A stretch of DNA of 38,265 nt from positions 1 through 38,265 of the forward strand of contig CAJUAO010000025.1 in assembly GCA_910584685.1 (NCBI GenBank), given 5' to 3'. The stretch comes from an uncultured Lachnospiraceae bacterium (GTDB taxonomy: Bacteria > Bacillota > Clostridia > Lachnospirales > Lachnospiraceae). Below are positions 7,410 through 15,865 of this stretch, piece by piece; position 1 is the stretch's first letter, and every line of letters starts with the position of its first letter. Both the position numbers and the translations under genes were made by a program. The notes beneath the pieces were generated by a model. It did no database searches and was not told where the DNA came from. It saw nothing but the letters and a program-made list of their open reading frames with translations.

Positions 7410-8195
7410 ATGAATAGAATAGAAAAACGAATGGAAGAGCTTAAGGGCGAGGGTAAGAAGGCCTTTATAACATATATTACGGCAGGACTTCCTGATATGG
7501 AGGGAACAAAGAGAATTCTCCGTGCCCAGTTTGAGGCGGGAATAGACACGGTGGAGCTGGGAATACCATTTTCCGACCCTGTTGCAGACGGGCCTGTTAT
7601 ACAGGACGCATCCTACAGGTCTATTCAAAACGGCACAAATCTTGTAAAGTGCTTAAAGATGGTGGAGGAGCTTAGGGAAGATTGTCAGATTCCCATTGTA
7701 TTTATGATGTATTACAATACTGTGCTCCACTATGGAATAGAAAATTTTGCAAAGGAATGTAACAGGGTAGGAGTCGACGGCGTAATAGTTCCTGATTTGC
7801 CCTTTGAGGAGCAGGAGGATTTAAGGACAGCCCTTAAGGAGGCAGGCGACGACACTATACTTATCCAGCTTATAGCGCCAATATCAAAGGAGCGTATACC
7901 TATGCTGCTTAAGGATGCAAGAGGTTTTGTATACTGTGTGTCATCTATGGGAGTTACGGGACAGGCGGCAGATTTCCACAAGAATGTAAGGGAATATTTA
8001 AGCAGTGTAAAAAAGGTGTCAGATGTACCTGTAATGCTTGGCTTTGGAATAAGGGCGCCGGAGGATGTACAGCCGTATATTGACACAATAGACGGCGCGA
8101 TAGTGGGAACAAATCTTATTGAGCTGCTTGAGAAAACAGGATACGATGAGAAGAAGGCTGCAGAGTATGTGAGAGATTTTAAGAAAGGGTTATAG
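7410..8195 (+). CDS. trpA: Tryptophan synthase alpha subunit
   Basis: It cleaves indole-3-glycerol phosphate to indole and glyceraldehyde 3-phosphate and channels indole to TrpB. ATG 7410 follows GAAAGGA (7394-7400); an in-frame ATG at 7392 would overlap that site. The 261-residue TIM barrel has the catalytic Glu49 in ELGIPFSDP and Asp60 in VADG, the loop VSSMGVTGQ, and the phosphate-binding GFGI segment. Its stop codon is three bases before the next start, so the following WYL regulator is very likely co-transcribed and perhaps translationally coupled. Confidence 0.97.
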   Translation: MNRIEKRMEELKGEGKKAFITYITAGLPDMEGTKRILRAQFEAGIDTVELGIPFSDPVADGPVIQDASYRSIQNGTNLVKCLKMVEELREDCQIPIVFMMYYNTVLHYGIENFAKECNRVGVDGVIVPDLPFEEQEDLRTALKEAGDDTILIQLIAPISKERIPMLLKDARGFVYCVSSMGVTGQAADFHKNVREYLSSVKKVSDVPVMLGFGIRAPEDVQPYIDTIDGAIVGTNLIELLEKTGYDEKKAAEYVRDFKKGL

Positions 8196-8198
8196 CTT

Positions 8199-9182
8199 AT
8201 GGCAAAGTCATCAAATCAAAAGCTAAAGCTTTTATATTTAATGAGGGTGCTGCTTGAACGGACTGATGAGGAGCACGTGATGAGTATGAACGATATACTT
8301 GAATACCTTAAGTCCTGTGGTATAGATGCGGAGAGAAAGAGTATATATGATGACATAGAGGCTCTCAGAACCTTTGGAATAGATATTGTAAACAAAAAGG
8401 ACAGACCGTCAGGATATTACATAGGCTTAAGGGAATTTGAGCTGCCGGAGCTTAAGCTTTTGGTGGATGCAGTCCAGTCATCAAAGTTTATTACAACAAA
8501 AAAGTCAGACGAGCTTATAAAAAAGCTGGAGAGCCTTGCAGGAAGCAATCAGGCAAAAAAGCTTCAAAGGCAGGTATACGTTACAAACCGCATAAAGACC
8601 ATGAATGAAAGCATTTACTACAATGTTGATGATTTGCATGAGGCAATATCCGGGAATAAAAAAATAACCTTTCAGTATTGTGAATGGACAACAGATAAAA
8701 AGCTTGTTCCAAAGAAAAGAGGAGAGCTGTATAATGTAAGTCCGTGGGCGTTAAACTGGGATGATGAAAATTATTATCTTATAGGGTATGACAATGTGGC
8801 AGGCATGGTGAAATTCTACAGGGTAGATAAAATAAAAAAAATTAATATATTAGAGGAAAAACGGGAGGGGCTTGAGCATTTTGAAAAGTTTAATACGGCT
8901 GATTTTTCAAAAAAGACCTTTGGAATGTTTGCAGGAGATGAGCAGATAGTTACACTGGATTGCAGCGAAAAGCTCATAGGAGTAATATTGGACAGGTTTG
9001 GAACAGATGTGTCAGTGAGAAACGCAGGTAACGGAGTGCTTAAGGTGAGAGTGAGCATAAACGTCAGCCCTCAGTTTTTCGGATGGCTCACAGGCATAGG
9101 AAGCGATGTTGTGGTGACGTCACCGGAAGGAGTTGTTAAGGAATACAAGGAGTATATAAAAAAAATACTGGAAAAATATTAG
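8199..9182 (+). CDS. WYL-domain transcriptional regulator
   Basis: The 327-residue protein has an N-terminal winged-helix domain (about residues 1-80, with a DDIEALR-type recognition helix as in DeoR/YafY-like regulators) and a central WYL domain around residues 178-200 (SPWALNWDDENYYLIGY), followed by the usual C-terminal extension. WYL proteins are ligand-sensing regulators whose ligands are often nucleic-acid or nucleotide-like; no ligand can be read from this sequence. Its ATG is three bases after the trpA stop, with the ribosome binding site GAAAGGG inside trpA. The context suggests that it is expressed with the trp genes, but its targets are unknown. Confidence 0.88.
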   Translation: MAKSSNQKLKLLYLMRVLLERTDEEHVMSMNDILEYLKSCGIDAERKSIYDDIEALRTFGIDIVNKKDRPSGYYIGLREFELPELKLLVDAVQSSKFITTKKSDELIKKLESLAGSNQAKKLQRQVYVTNRIKTMNESIYYNVDDLHEAISGNKKITFQYCEWTTDKKLVPKKRGELYNVSPWALNWDDENYYLIGYDNVAGMVKFYRVDKIKKINILEEKREGLEHFEKFNTADFSKKTFGMFAGDEQIVTLDCSEKLIGVILDRFGTDVSVRNAGNGVLKVRVSINVSPQFFGWLTGIGSDVVVTSPEGVVKEYKEYIKKILEKY

Positions 9183-9271
9183 CCGCCCTTTATATATAAG
9201 GATTATACAATGTTCGCAGCTTTATTAATACTTAACGCAGCATATAAATTAATAGCTTAATGGAGGAAATA

Positions 9272-9892
9272 ATGGAAAGCAATAAAGAAAATAAAAGCAG
9301 GTTACGTAAGCAGTTTGATTTTATTGAGGAGATTGATAAGGAAAAGCTTATAGGAAGACAGACATATATTTCTGACGGCATAAGAAAGGAAAATGATGCG
9401 GAACACGCATGGCACATGGCTATAATGACAGTGCTTTTAAGCGAATATGCCAATGAAACCATAGATGTATTAAAAACCATGACTATGCTGTTAATACACG
9501 ATATTGTAGAAATTGACGCAGGGGATACATACGCCTATGACGAGGAGGGAAAGAAAACCCAGAGAAAGCGTGAGGAGGCGGCAGCAGAGAGAATTTTCGG
9601 ACTTCTTCCTGATGACCAGAAGGAAAAATTTATGTCAATATGGGAGGAATTTGAGGAGGGGGTAACTCCGGAAGCAAAATTTGCACGTACTATGGACCAT
9701 ATACAGCCCCTTATGTTAAATGCGAAAACAGACGGAAAATCATGGGTTGAACATGGGGTGGCGCTTAGCAGTATATTAAGGCGGAATGAAAATACAAAGG
9801 AAGGCTCTAAGGAGCTTTGGGAGTATGCAAAAAATAATTTTATCAGACCGAATGTGGAAAAGGGAAGGATAATTAATGATGAAAGTCTTTAG
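9272..9892 (+). CDS. HD-domain phosphohydrolase, YfbR-like
   Basis: The 206-residue protein belongs to the small HD hydrolases close to 5'-deoxynucleotidases (YfbR group, HD_3 type). The metal-binding residues are visible: His in EHAWH (residues 44-48), the HD pair at 76-77 in LLIHDIVEIDAGDTY, and Asp142 in RTMDHIQPL. Members commonly dephosphorylate nucleoside monophosphates, but substrate is not certain here. ATG 9272 follows GGAGGA (9262-9267); an ATG at 9260 would include that site. It stands 89 bases after the WYL gene with no clear terminator between, so some read-through from the trp operon is possible. Confidence 0.85.
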   Translation: MESNKENKSRLRKQFDFIEEIDKEKLIGRQTYISDGIRKENDAEHAWHMAIMTVLLSEYANETIDVLKTMTMLLIHDIVEIDAGDTYAYDEEGKKTQRKREEAAAERIFGLLPDDQKEKFMSIWEEFEEGVTPEAKFARTMDHIQPLMLNAKTDGKSWVEHGVALSSILRRNENTKEGSKELWEYAKNNFIRPNVEKGRIINDESL

Positions 9893-9918
9893 ATGTCCAT
9901 AATAAAAAAATATATTAT

Positions 9919-9947
9919 TTGAAAACCCTGTACAAGTATGGTAAAAT
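9919..9947 (+). promoter_or_regulatory. Promoter of the alcohol dehydrogenase gene
   Basis: TTGAAA (9919-9924) and TAAAAT (9942-9947) are separated by exactly 17 bases. A short CCTGT-A-ACAGG dyad follows at 9951-9961, at the expected transcript start. Confidence 0.6.
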
Positions 9948-10032
9948 TATCCTGTAACAGGTCATTACAAAAGAAAAGACCAAATGAGCTTGCTAAAAAA
10001 TTAAATATTAAAGGAAAGAGAGGTATTATCAA

Positions 10033-11208
10033 ATGGCAAGATTTACATTACCGAGAGATTTATATCATGGAAAGGGAGCTATTGAAAACCTTAAAACCCT
10101 GCCGGGCAAAAAGGCTATAGTCGTAGTAGGCGGAGGCTCTATGAAGAAATTTGGTTTTCTTGATAAAATCGTGAATTATCTAAAGGAAGCCAATATGGAG
10201 GTTGAGCTGTTCGAGGGCGTAGAGCCTGACCCTTCCGTGGAGACGGTTATGAAGGGCGCAGAGGCTATGAAAAAGTTTGAGCCGGACTGGATTGTGGCAG
10301 TGGGAGGAGGCTCTCCTATTGATGCGGCAAAGGCTATGTGGGCATTTTACGAGTATCCTGAGACGAGCTTTGAGGATTTAATAACGCCGTTCAGCTTCCC
10401 TACCCTTCGTACAAAGGCAAGATTTTGCGCCATTCCGTCTACCTCAGGTACGGCAACGGAGGTTACGGCATTTTCCGTTATTACAGATTACTCAAAGGGT
10501 ATAAAGTATCCTCTTGCAGATTTTAACATTACCCCTGATGTAGCCATAGTAGACCCTGATTTGGCAGAAACCATGCCGCAAAAGCTCACGGCCCACACAG
10601 GAATGGATGCCATGACACACGCTATTGAGGCGTATGTATCAACCCTTAACTGTGATTACACAGACCCGCTGGCTCTTCATGCAATTAAGATGATTTCAGA
10701 AAAGCTTGTTGATTCGTATAACGGCGACGTTGCTGCAAGGGCTTCAATGCACAATGCCCAGTGTCTTGCAGGTATGGCGTTCTCAAATGCCCTTTTAGGA
10801 ATTGTACATTCAATGGCACATAAGACAGGCGCTGCATATTCAGGAGGACATATTGTACACGGCTGCGCAAACGCAATGTATCTTCCAAAGGTTATAAAGT
10901 ATAATTCAAAGGATGAGACAGCAAAGAAGCGTTATGAGAAGATTGCGGCGTTTATAGGACTTGAGCCTTCTGTTGACGCGCTTATTAATCATATAAAGGA
11001 GCTGAATAAGAAGCTGAATATTCCTACATGTATAAAGGAGTATGAGGGCGGTATTATTGATGAGAAGGAGTTTATGGATAAGCTTGACAAGGTGGCAGAG
11101 CTTGCGGTAGGAGATGCATGTACAGGCTCAAATCCAAGACCTATAGAGCCGCCTGCCATGGCTAAGCTTCTTAAGTGCTGCTTCTATGATGAAGAGGTTG
11201 ATTTCTAG
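10033..11208 (+). CDS. Iron-containing alcohol dehydrogenase
   Basis: This is a group III (iron-type) NAD(P)-dependent alcohol dehydrogenase of 391 residues. It probably reduces short-chain aldehydes such as butanal or acetaldehyde during fermentation. The nucleotide-binding segment VAVGGGSPIDAAKA is at residues 88-101, the PSTSGTATEV loop at 135-144, and the expected metal ligands are Asp192 and His196 (GMDAMTHAIEAY), His259 (VHSMAH) and His276 (VHGCAN). The ATG at 10033 follows an AGAGAGGT site and matches the family N-terminus. It has its own promoter and a strong terminator, so it is likely monocistronic. The precise alcohol cannot be told from sequence alone. Confidence 0.92.
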   Translation: MARFTLPRDLYHGKGAIENLKTLPGKKAIVVVGGGSMKKFGFLDKIVNYLKEANMEVELFEGVEPDPSVETVMKGAEAMKKFEPDWIVAVGGGSPIDAAKAMWAFYEYPETSFEDLITPFSFPTLRTKARFCAIPSTSGTATEVTAFSVITDYSKGIKYPLADFNITPDVAIVDPDLAETMPQKLTAHTGMDAMTHAIEAYVSTLNCDYTDPLALHAIKMISEKLVDSYNGDVAARASMHNAQCLAGMAFSNALLGIVHSMAHKTGAAYSGGHIVHGCANAMYLPKVIKYNSKDETAKKRYEKIAAFIGLEPSVDALINHIKELNKKLNIPTCIKEYEGGIIDEKEFMDKLDKVAELAVGDACTGSNPRPIEPPAMAKLLKCCFYDEEVDF

Positions 11209-11281
11209 TTTAAGTTAGTGCAGCAGTTTGTGTTTTGGATGTTATAGGTATATCTTTAGTCAGACTGTCTATTGTTCGTGA

Positions 11282-11352
11282 AAATGTGGGTTGATACCGG
11301 GGAACTGTCATAAAATATTGCGGTTGCCCGGTGGCGGCTCACATTTTTTTAT
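11282..11352 (+). terminator. Terminator after the alcohol dehydrogenase
   Basis: A long hairpin pairs AAATGTG (starting near 11283) with CACATTT (near 11340-11346), with an inner ACCGGG/CCCGGT stem, and ends in a run of T. The 244-base gap around it (11209-11452) has no other gene. Confidence 0.75.
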
Positions 11353-11452
11353 AAAAAAGCATGAGGTGGAAGGTGGGATTAAAATATGTTACGCTATGCC
11401 ATAAAGGAAATGACGGTTTGATTACAGTAAAGTTATAGAAGGAGGCTGAATT

Positions 11453-12382
11453 ATGGATTATAGCAGAAAAATATCGGAACGTCTGTGGAATATGCCGGAT
11501 AAAGGTGAATTGGAAAGCCGCCGCGAAGAAACCTTTATTGATGACATTATCCAAAAGAGTCATATAGAAAAGGAACTGCTCTCACATCTGGACGGAATAA
11601 AGACAGTGTTTGACGGCGGTGCGGGATGTGGAAGATTTTCTATTCTTCTTGCAAAAAAGGGCTGTGAGGTTACACATTTTGATATATCGCAGCCTATGAT
11701 AGATAAGGCAAAGGAATTGGCGGCAAAAGAAGGAGTTCTTGACAAAATAACCTTTGTGAACGGCGCATTGGAGGATTTGAAGGGTTTCAACGATAAAGCC
11801 TTCGATATGGTAATTTCCTTCGATGCCCCTATTTCGTATACTTATCCCAATCAGAAAAAGGTTATCGGTGAACTTGTACGCATATGCCGCAAACAAATTA
11901 TGCTCAGCGTATCGAGCCGTTTGGGCTCTCTCCCATACTTGGCAAATCCAATACAAAAAAACCAATTCATTTTAGATGAAAACTGTGATGACCCTTTTGT
12001 AAAATGGTGCATTGGTAATAAGGAAAATGCAATCGAAGCATATCATTTCAACAAGGATGCTGCTGTGCAGCTGTATAAGGACGGGCTTATAGGAGGGGAC
12101 AGTGAGATTGCCGAATATGAAAATGGAGGTACACCGTGGTGCATCACATATACTTTTATGCCGGATGAATTAGAGGATATATTGAAACATTATGGTGTAA
12201 AAAATATTAAGCTGGCAGGTCCCGGGGCATATGCAAGAACACTTCCGAGAGAAGTGCTTGTGAAGCTTATGAATGATTCAGAACAGCGTTCTGACTTCTT
12301 GGATTTTTGCCACTATTATGACTCTAATCCGTTCGTATGCGGCATGGGAAAAGATAACCTGTTTGCCAAAGGCGAACTATGA
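11453..12382 (+). CDS. Class I SAM-dependent methyltransferase
   Basis: The 309-residue protein has a Rossmann-type SAM-binding fold. Motif I is VFDGGAGCGRFS (residues 52-63), the acidic end of strand 2 is THFDISQ (74-80), and a later VISFDAPISYTYP segment is the motif IV/catalytic region. The C-terminal third is specific to this small family and not recognised. Methyl acceptor is unknown; small molecules are more likely than rRNA given the domain layout, but this is inference. The ATG follows AGAAGGAGG. It opens a short accessory block (11453-14090) of unrelated enzymes inserted between housekeeping genes. Confidence 0.8.
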   Translation: MDYSRKISERLWNMPDKGELESRREETFIDDIIQKSHIEKELLSHLDGIKTVFDGGAGCGRFSILLAKKGCEVTHFDISQPMIDKAKELAAKEGVLDKITFVNGALEDLKGFNDKAFDMVISFDAPISYTYPNQKKVIGELVRICRKQIMLSVSSRLGSLPYLANPIQKNQFILDENCDDPFVKWCIGNKENAIEAYHFNKDAAVQLYKDGLIGGDSEIAEYENGGTPWCITYTFMPDELEDILKHYGVKNIKLAGPGAYARTLPREVLVKLMNDSEQRSDFLDFCHYYDSNPFVCGMGKDNLFAKGEL

Positions 12383-12461
12383 TGATTATAACAGATTTGC
12401 ATAAATATTTTTAAAAGGTCTTGCAATTGAAAGCATGAAGGGATAATATATATTTACAAGG

Positions 12462-12494
12462 AAACCGGGGAAATAAGCGCTATCTGGTTTTTGG
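12462..12494 (+). terminator. Weak hairpin with T-run before the aldo/keto reductase
   Basis: AAACCGG (12462-12468) can pair with CTGGTTT (12484-12490, one G-U pair), followed by TT. It sits just ahead of the next ribosome binding site, so it could terminate or attenuate. Evidence is modest. Confidence 0.3.
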
Positions 12495-12512
12495 AGAATA
12501 AGGAGGCAGATT

Positions 12513-13511
12513 ATGTATATTGCAAATGAAACAAGGTACGAACAGATGAAATACAATCGTTGCGGAGCAAGCGGATTAAAGCTCCCAGCGGTGTCTTTGG
12601 GACTGTGGCACAATTTCGGTTCAAACGGGAATTTTGACAACATGACACAGATGTGTGAGACTGCTTTTGACAGGGGAATCACTCATTTTGACCTTGCCAA
12701 TAACTATGGTCCTGTGCCTGGTGCGGCGGAGGAAAATTTTGGGCGGATTTTGAGAAAGAGTCTTGGCGCATACAGGGATGAACTGATTATCTCGACGAAA
12801 GCGGGATATGATATGTGGTCAGGACCTTACGGGGACTGGGGGAGCAGGAAATACCTGATTGCCAGTCTGGACCAGAGCCTTCGGAGAATGGGATTAGATT
12901 ATGTAGATATCTATTATCATCACAGACCTGACCCGGAGACGCCCTTAGAGGAGACTGCCAGGGCTCTGGACGATATTGTCAGGAATGGGAAAGCACTGTA
13001 TATTGGTATTTCAAATTATAATAAGGAACAGACGATTGAGATTGCGGCGCTTTTCAAGGAGATGGGTACGCCGTTTATTATTAATCAGAGAAGGTACTCC
13101 ATGTTTGACCGCAGCATTGAGAAGGATGGACTCAAGGCATATGCCGCAGCAAATGGAATTGGTATTATTACATTCTGTCCTCTGGCGCAGGGACTGCTGA
13201 CGGACCGTTATCTGAATGGGATTCCCGAAAATAGCCGCATCAGGACAGACGGAAGATTTCTGAAGGAGGAAGCCGTCGCAGATGAGACGTTGGAAAAGGT
13301 GCGTACCCTGAATGCAGTTGCAGCCGAGCGGGGTCAAAGCCTGGCACAGATGGCACTGGCATGGATTTTGCGGGATGGGGATATTACAAGCGTGCTGATT
13401 GGCGCGTCTAGGCCGTCACAGATTACAGACAATGTGGGTATGCTTGATAACATGCAGTTTAATAAGGACGAGCTTGAAAGGATAGAACAGATTCTAAATG
13501 ACGAAAAATAG
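12513..13511 (+). CDS. Aldo/keto reductase, YghZ-like (glyceraldehyde-3-phosphate reductase group)
   Basis: This NADPH-dependent aldo/keto reductase of 332 residues is a TIM barrel. The catalytic tetrad is visible: Asp60 and Tyr65 in FDLANNYG, Lys96 in STKAG, and His136/137 in YYHHRPD. The N-terminus (RYEQMKYNRCG, then LPAVSLGLWHNFG) and the DWGSRKYL segment are like the YghZ/Gpr group, which reduces L-glyceraldehyde 3-phosphate and methylglyoxal. The ATG follows AAGGAGG. Isoleucine is mostly ATT or ATC and leucine often CTG here, unlike the ATA/CTT-rich core genes, which suggests later acquisition. Confidence 0.9.
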   Translation: MYIANETRYEQMKYNRCGASGLKLPAVSLGLWHNFGSNGNFDNMTQMCETAFDRGITHFDLANNYGPVPGAAEENFGRILRKSLGAYRDELIISTKAGYDMWSGPYGDWGSRKYLIASLDQSLRRMGLDYVDIYYHHRPDPETPLEETARALDDIVRNGKALYIGISNYNKEQTIEIAALFKEMGTPFIINQRRYSMFDRSIEKDGLKAYAAANGIGIITFCPLAQGLLTDRYLNGIPENSRIRTDGRFLKEEAVADETLEKVRTLNAVAAERGQSLAQMALAWILRDGDITSVLIGASRPSQITDNVGMLDNMQFNKDELERIEQILNDEK

Positions 13512-13562
13512 GCGGAGCTGTCATAGATTCCGCTTTGTGCATAGGCAATAAGGAGTGATTGT

Positions 13563-14090
13563 ATGAAGATAATTGCAATAGCAGCAGTAACAGCAGGCGG
13601 GAAAACAACAACAGTAAATGAAATAAAAAAGCGATTATCCAATGTGCAGACGCTGCATTTTGATGACTATGCTTTTGAAGGAGAGGTTGATAACTTTTAT
13701 CAATGGGTACTCGACGGCGCAGATTATAATGTCTGGAAGCTTGAACCGTTGGAAAAGGATATATTAAAAGTTAAAAACAGTGGAATTTGTGATTATTTAA
13801 TTCTTGATTATCCCTTTGCCTATTGTCATGAGCAAATCAGAAAGTATATAGATGCGGCTTTCTTTATAGATACGCCCTTAGATATAGCGTTAGCAAGAAG
13901 AATTTTAAGAGATATGGGAAATGCATCCGGTAAGGACATAAGAAATGACTTAATGGGATATTTAAAATATGCAAGGATTGCATACGTCCAAATGCTAAAA
14001 GATATATTGCCATCTTCCGATTATGTGATAGACGGTACAATGAGTACAGAGTATATTGCTGAGGAAATTATAAATATTATTATAAAATAA
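13563..14090 (+). CDS. Small P-loop kinase, uridine-kinase-like
   Basis: The 175-residue protein has a Walker A loop near the N-terminus (AAVTAGGKTTT, residues 7-17; the first loop Gly is replaced by Ala), then HFDDYAFEG where an acidic pair could bind the nucleoside substrate, LILDYPFAY, and an arginine-rich lid ALARRILRDMG. This layout fits small nucleoside or adenylate-kinase-like proteins. Substrate is unknown. The ATG follows AAGGAGTG 51 bases after the aldo/keto reductase, so the two may share a transcript. Confidence 0.7.
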   Translation: MKIIAIAAVTAGGKTTTVNEIKKRLSNVQTLHFDDYAFEGEVDNFYQWVLDGADYNVWKLEPLEKDILKVKNSGICDYLILDYPFAYCHEQIRKYIDAAFFIDTPLDIALARRILRDMGNASGKDIRNDLMGYLKYARIAYVQMLKDILPSSDYVIDGTMSTEYIAEEIINIIIK

Positions 14091-14249
14091 TTTAATGTGA
14101 TTATTTATCCTGCGTTTTTGAGGAAAGAAATTTATCATCTGAATGGACCTGTAAAGCATTTTGTGTCAAAAGATTAAAAAAGAAAATAGTCTGAAGCATC
14201 AGAAAACTACTCTCAAATTTATATGGAATTAAGGCATTTCAGTAAAAAT

Positions 14250-14295
14250 GTGTTATGGAGTTGTATAAGGAAGGGCTTTATGGTCTCCATAACAC
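14250..14295 (-). terminator. Terminator of the minus-strand rRNA methyltransferase
   Basis: GTGTTATGGAG (14250-14260) pairs perfectly with CTCCATAACAC (14285-14295). Read on the minus strand the hairpin ends in ATTTTTAC, and it overlaps the stop codon of the gene. The rest of 14091-14250 is AT-rich and shows nothing recognisable. Confidence 0.75.
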
Positions 14296-15497
14296 TAAAA
14301 TTCCTCACATACCTGAAAAATATAAAACTTAAGATAATATGATTCATTTGCAGCCCAGAGTATAGGATGGTCGGGAGCCTGCGTTCTGTACTCCACCTGT
14401 CTTAAATGCTTGTGAACGTCTCTTGCAGCCTTATTTATTGTTTCCGTAAAAAGCTCGTAGGACATAAAATGAGAGCAGGAGCAGGTAGCAAGAAAGCCGC
14501 CGTTTTTAATAAGCTTCATGGCGCGAAGATTAATCTCCTTATATCCCTTAACTGCATTTTTAACAGAATTTCTTGATTTGGTAAAGGCAGGAGGGTCAAG
14601 AATAATCACATCATATTTTTCACCGGACTGCTCCAGCCTTGGCAAAAACTCAAACACATCTGCGCAGATAAACTTTACCCTGTCGGAAAATCCGTTAAGA
14701 GCAGCATTTTTTTCGGCCCGGGCTACAGCTAAATCAGATGCATCCACACCAGTCACGGATTTTGCGCCTCCTGCGGCTGCATTTAATGCAAAGGAGCCTG
14801 TGTGCGTAAAGCAGTCAAGGACTTTTGCGCTGTCACAAAGCCTTTGAATGGCGAGGCGGTTATACTTTTGGTCAAGGAAAAAGCCGGTCTTTTGACCGTC
14901 CTTAACATCTACTATATATTTTACGCCGTTTTCAATTATTTCTACATTAGTGTCAAACTCATCACCTATAAAGCCCTTTATACGCTCCATTCCTTCGTTT
15001 AATCTTACTTTTGCATCGCTTCTCTCGTATACGCCGCGAATTATAATATTATCCTTTTTAAGCGCAGCCTTTAGAATATCAATAATTAGAGGCTTAAAGA
15101 CGTCTATCCCCAAGGCAAGAGATTCCACCACAAGCACATCAGAAAATTTGTCAATTACAAGTCCCGGTAAAAAATCAGCCTCACCGAAAATTATACGGCA
15201 GCTTTCTGTGTCAACAGTCTTTTTTCTGTATTCCCACGCATTTTCCACACGTCTTTGAAAAAAATCCTCATCTATAACGGCGTCAGCGTTTCTGGTAAGG
15301 AGACGTATTCTTATTTTTGAATTGTCGTTTATAAAGCCAATGCCAAGAGGATAGCCGTTAAATGCTTTTACCGTCACTAAGACTCCGTTTTCATAAGAAT
15401 CGTTTATACTATCTATTTCATTGTCAAAAATCCACATGCCGCCTGCGTTTACGGTACGGCCCTCGCCCTTTTTTAACGTTACTTCAGGATATATCAT
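14295..15497 (-). CDS. Class I rRNA large-subunit methyltransferase, RlmI-like (PUA plus SAM domains)
   Basis: The 400-residue protein has an N-terminal PUA-like domain (residues ~1-70, with GGMWIFDNEI), a central region ending in GVKYIVDVKDGQKTGFFLDQ, and a SAM methyltransferase domain with VLDCFTHTGSF (motif I), VTGVDASDLAV, and the ILDPPAF motif typical of RNA m5C-type enzymes of the RlmI/RlmK group. A CSCSHFM segment follows. E. coli RlmI methylates a cytidine of 23S rRNA; the exact target here is inferred. The start is the ATG ending at 15497, five bases after a GGAGG site; a longer frame to 15569 adds 24 residues without homologous features. Confidence 0.88.
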   Translation of the reverse strand: MIYPEVTLKKGEGRTVNAGGMWIFDNEIDSINDSYENGVLVTVKAFNGYPLGIGFINDNSKIRIRLLTRNADAVIDEDFFQRRVENAWEYRKKTVDTESCRIIFGEADFLPGLVIDKFSDVLVVESLALGIDVFKPLIIDILKAALKKDNIIIRGVYERSDAKVRLNEGMERIKGFIGDEFDTNVEIIENGVKYIVDVKDGQKTGFFLDQKYNRLAIQRLCDSAKVLDCFTHTGSFALNAAAGGAKSVTGVDASDLAVARAEKNAALNGFSDRVKFICADVFEFLPRLEQSGEKYDVIILDPPAFTKSRNSVKNAVKGYKEINLRAMKLIKNGGFLATCSCSHFMSYELFTETINKAARDVHKHLRQVEYRTQAPDHPILWAANESYYLKFYIFQVCEEF

Positions 15498-15559
15498 ATC
15501 TGCCTCCAAATAAACAGGACATGCGTAATTAGTCCTGCAGCTAATAAAATTACCTGTAT

Positions 15560-15588
15560 ATTTTATCATATCAGATATTATCTGTAAA
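15560..15588 (-). promoter_or_regulatory. Promoter with a dyad in the spacer, for the rRNA methyltransferase
   Basis: On the minus strand TTTACA (15588-15583) and TAAAAT (15565-15560) are 17 bases apart. A perfect CAGAT-ATT-ATCTG dyad (15572-15584) fills most of the spacer, a typical position for a repressor site. Confidence 0.6.
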
Positions 15589-15610
15589 TCTGATTTATGT
15601 TTTGAGTTTC

Positions 15611-15745
15611 ATTTTGAGTTTTCACATTTTTTAAATTTGTATCTTTAAAAGCTGCATGAAATCAATGTTTTACATAAAAGGCTTAATTACAGATGACAAT
15701 TACCTATTCGCTTTTTATTTATGTGAATTATCAGACATAAAAAGG
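15611..15745 (+). repeat. Dispersed intergenic repeat, copy B
   Basis: Matches the reverse complement of 224-371 over about 135 bases. A 29-codon frame from ATG 15665 to the stop at 15754 begins MFYIKGLI and resembles the first codons of a frame in copy A, but neither has a ribosome binding site. It lies in the divergent gap between the rRNA methyltransferase and the AraM-like gene (15498-15865), where no other gene is seen. Confidence 0.75.
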
Positions 15746-15865
15746 ATAAACTAATTGACAGGATAGGGCAGATAAAAATTTTTTAAAATATTAATGAAAA
15801 AAATTACTGCTTTTGGACGCCAAGGCTTGAGAAAAATATTATAAAATGTGAACGTGAGGTAAGCA

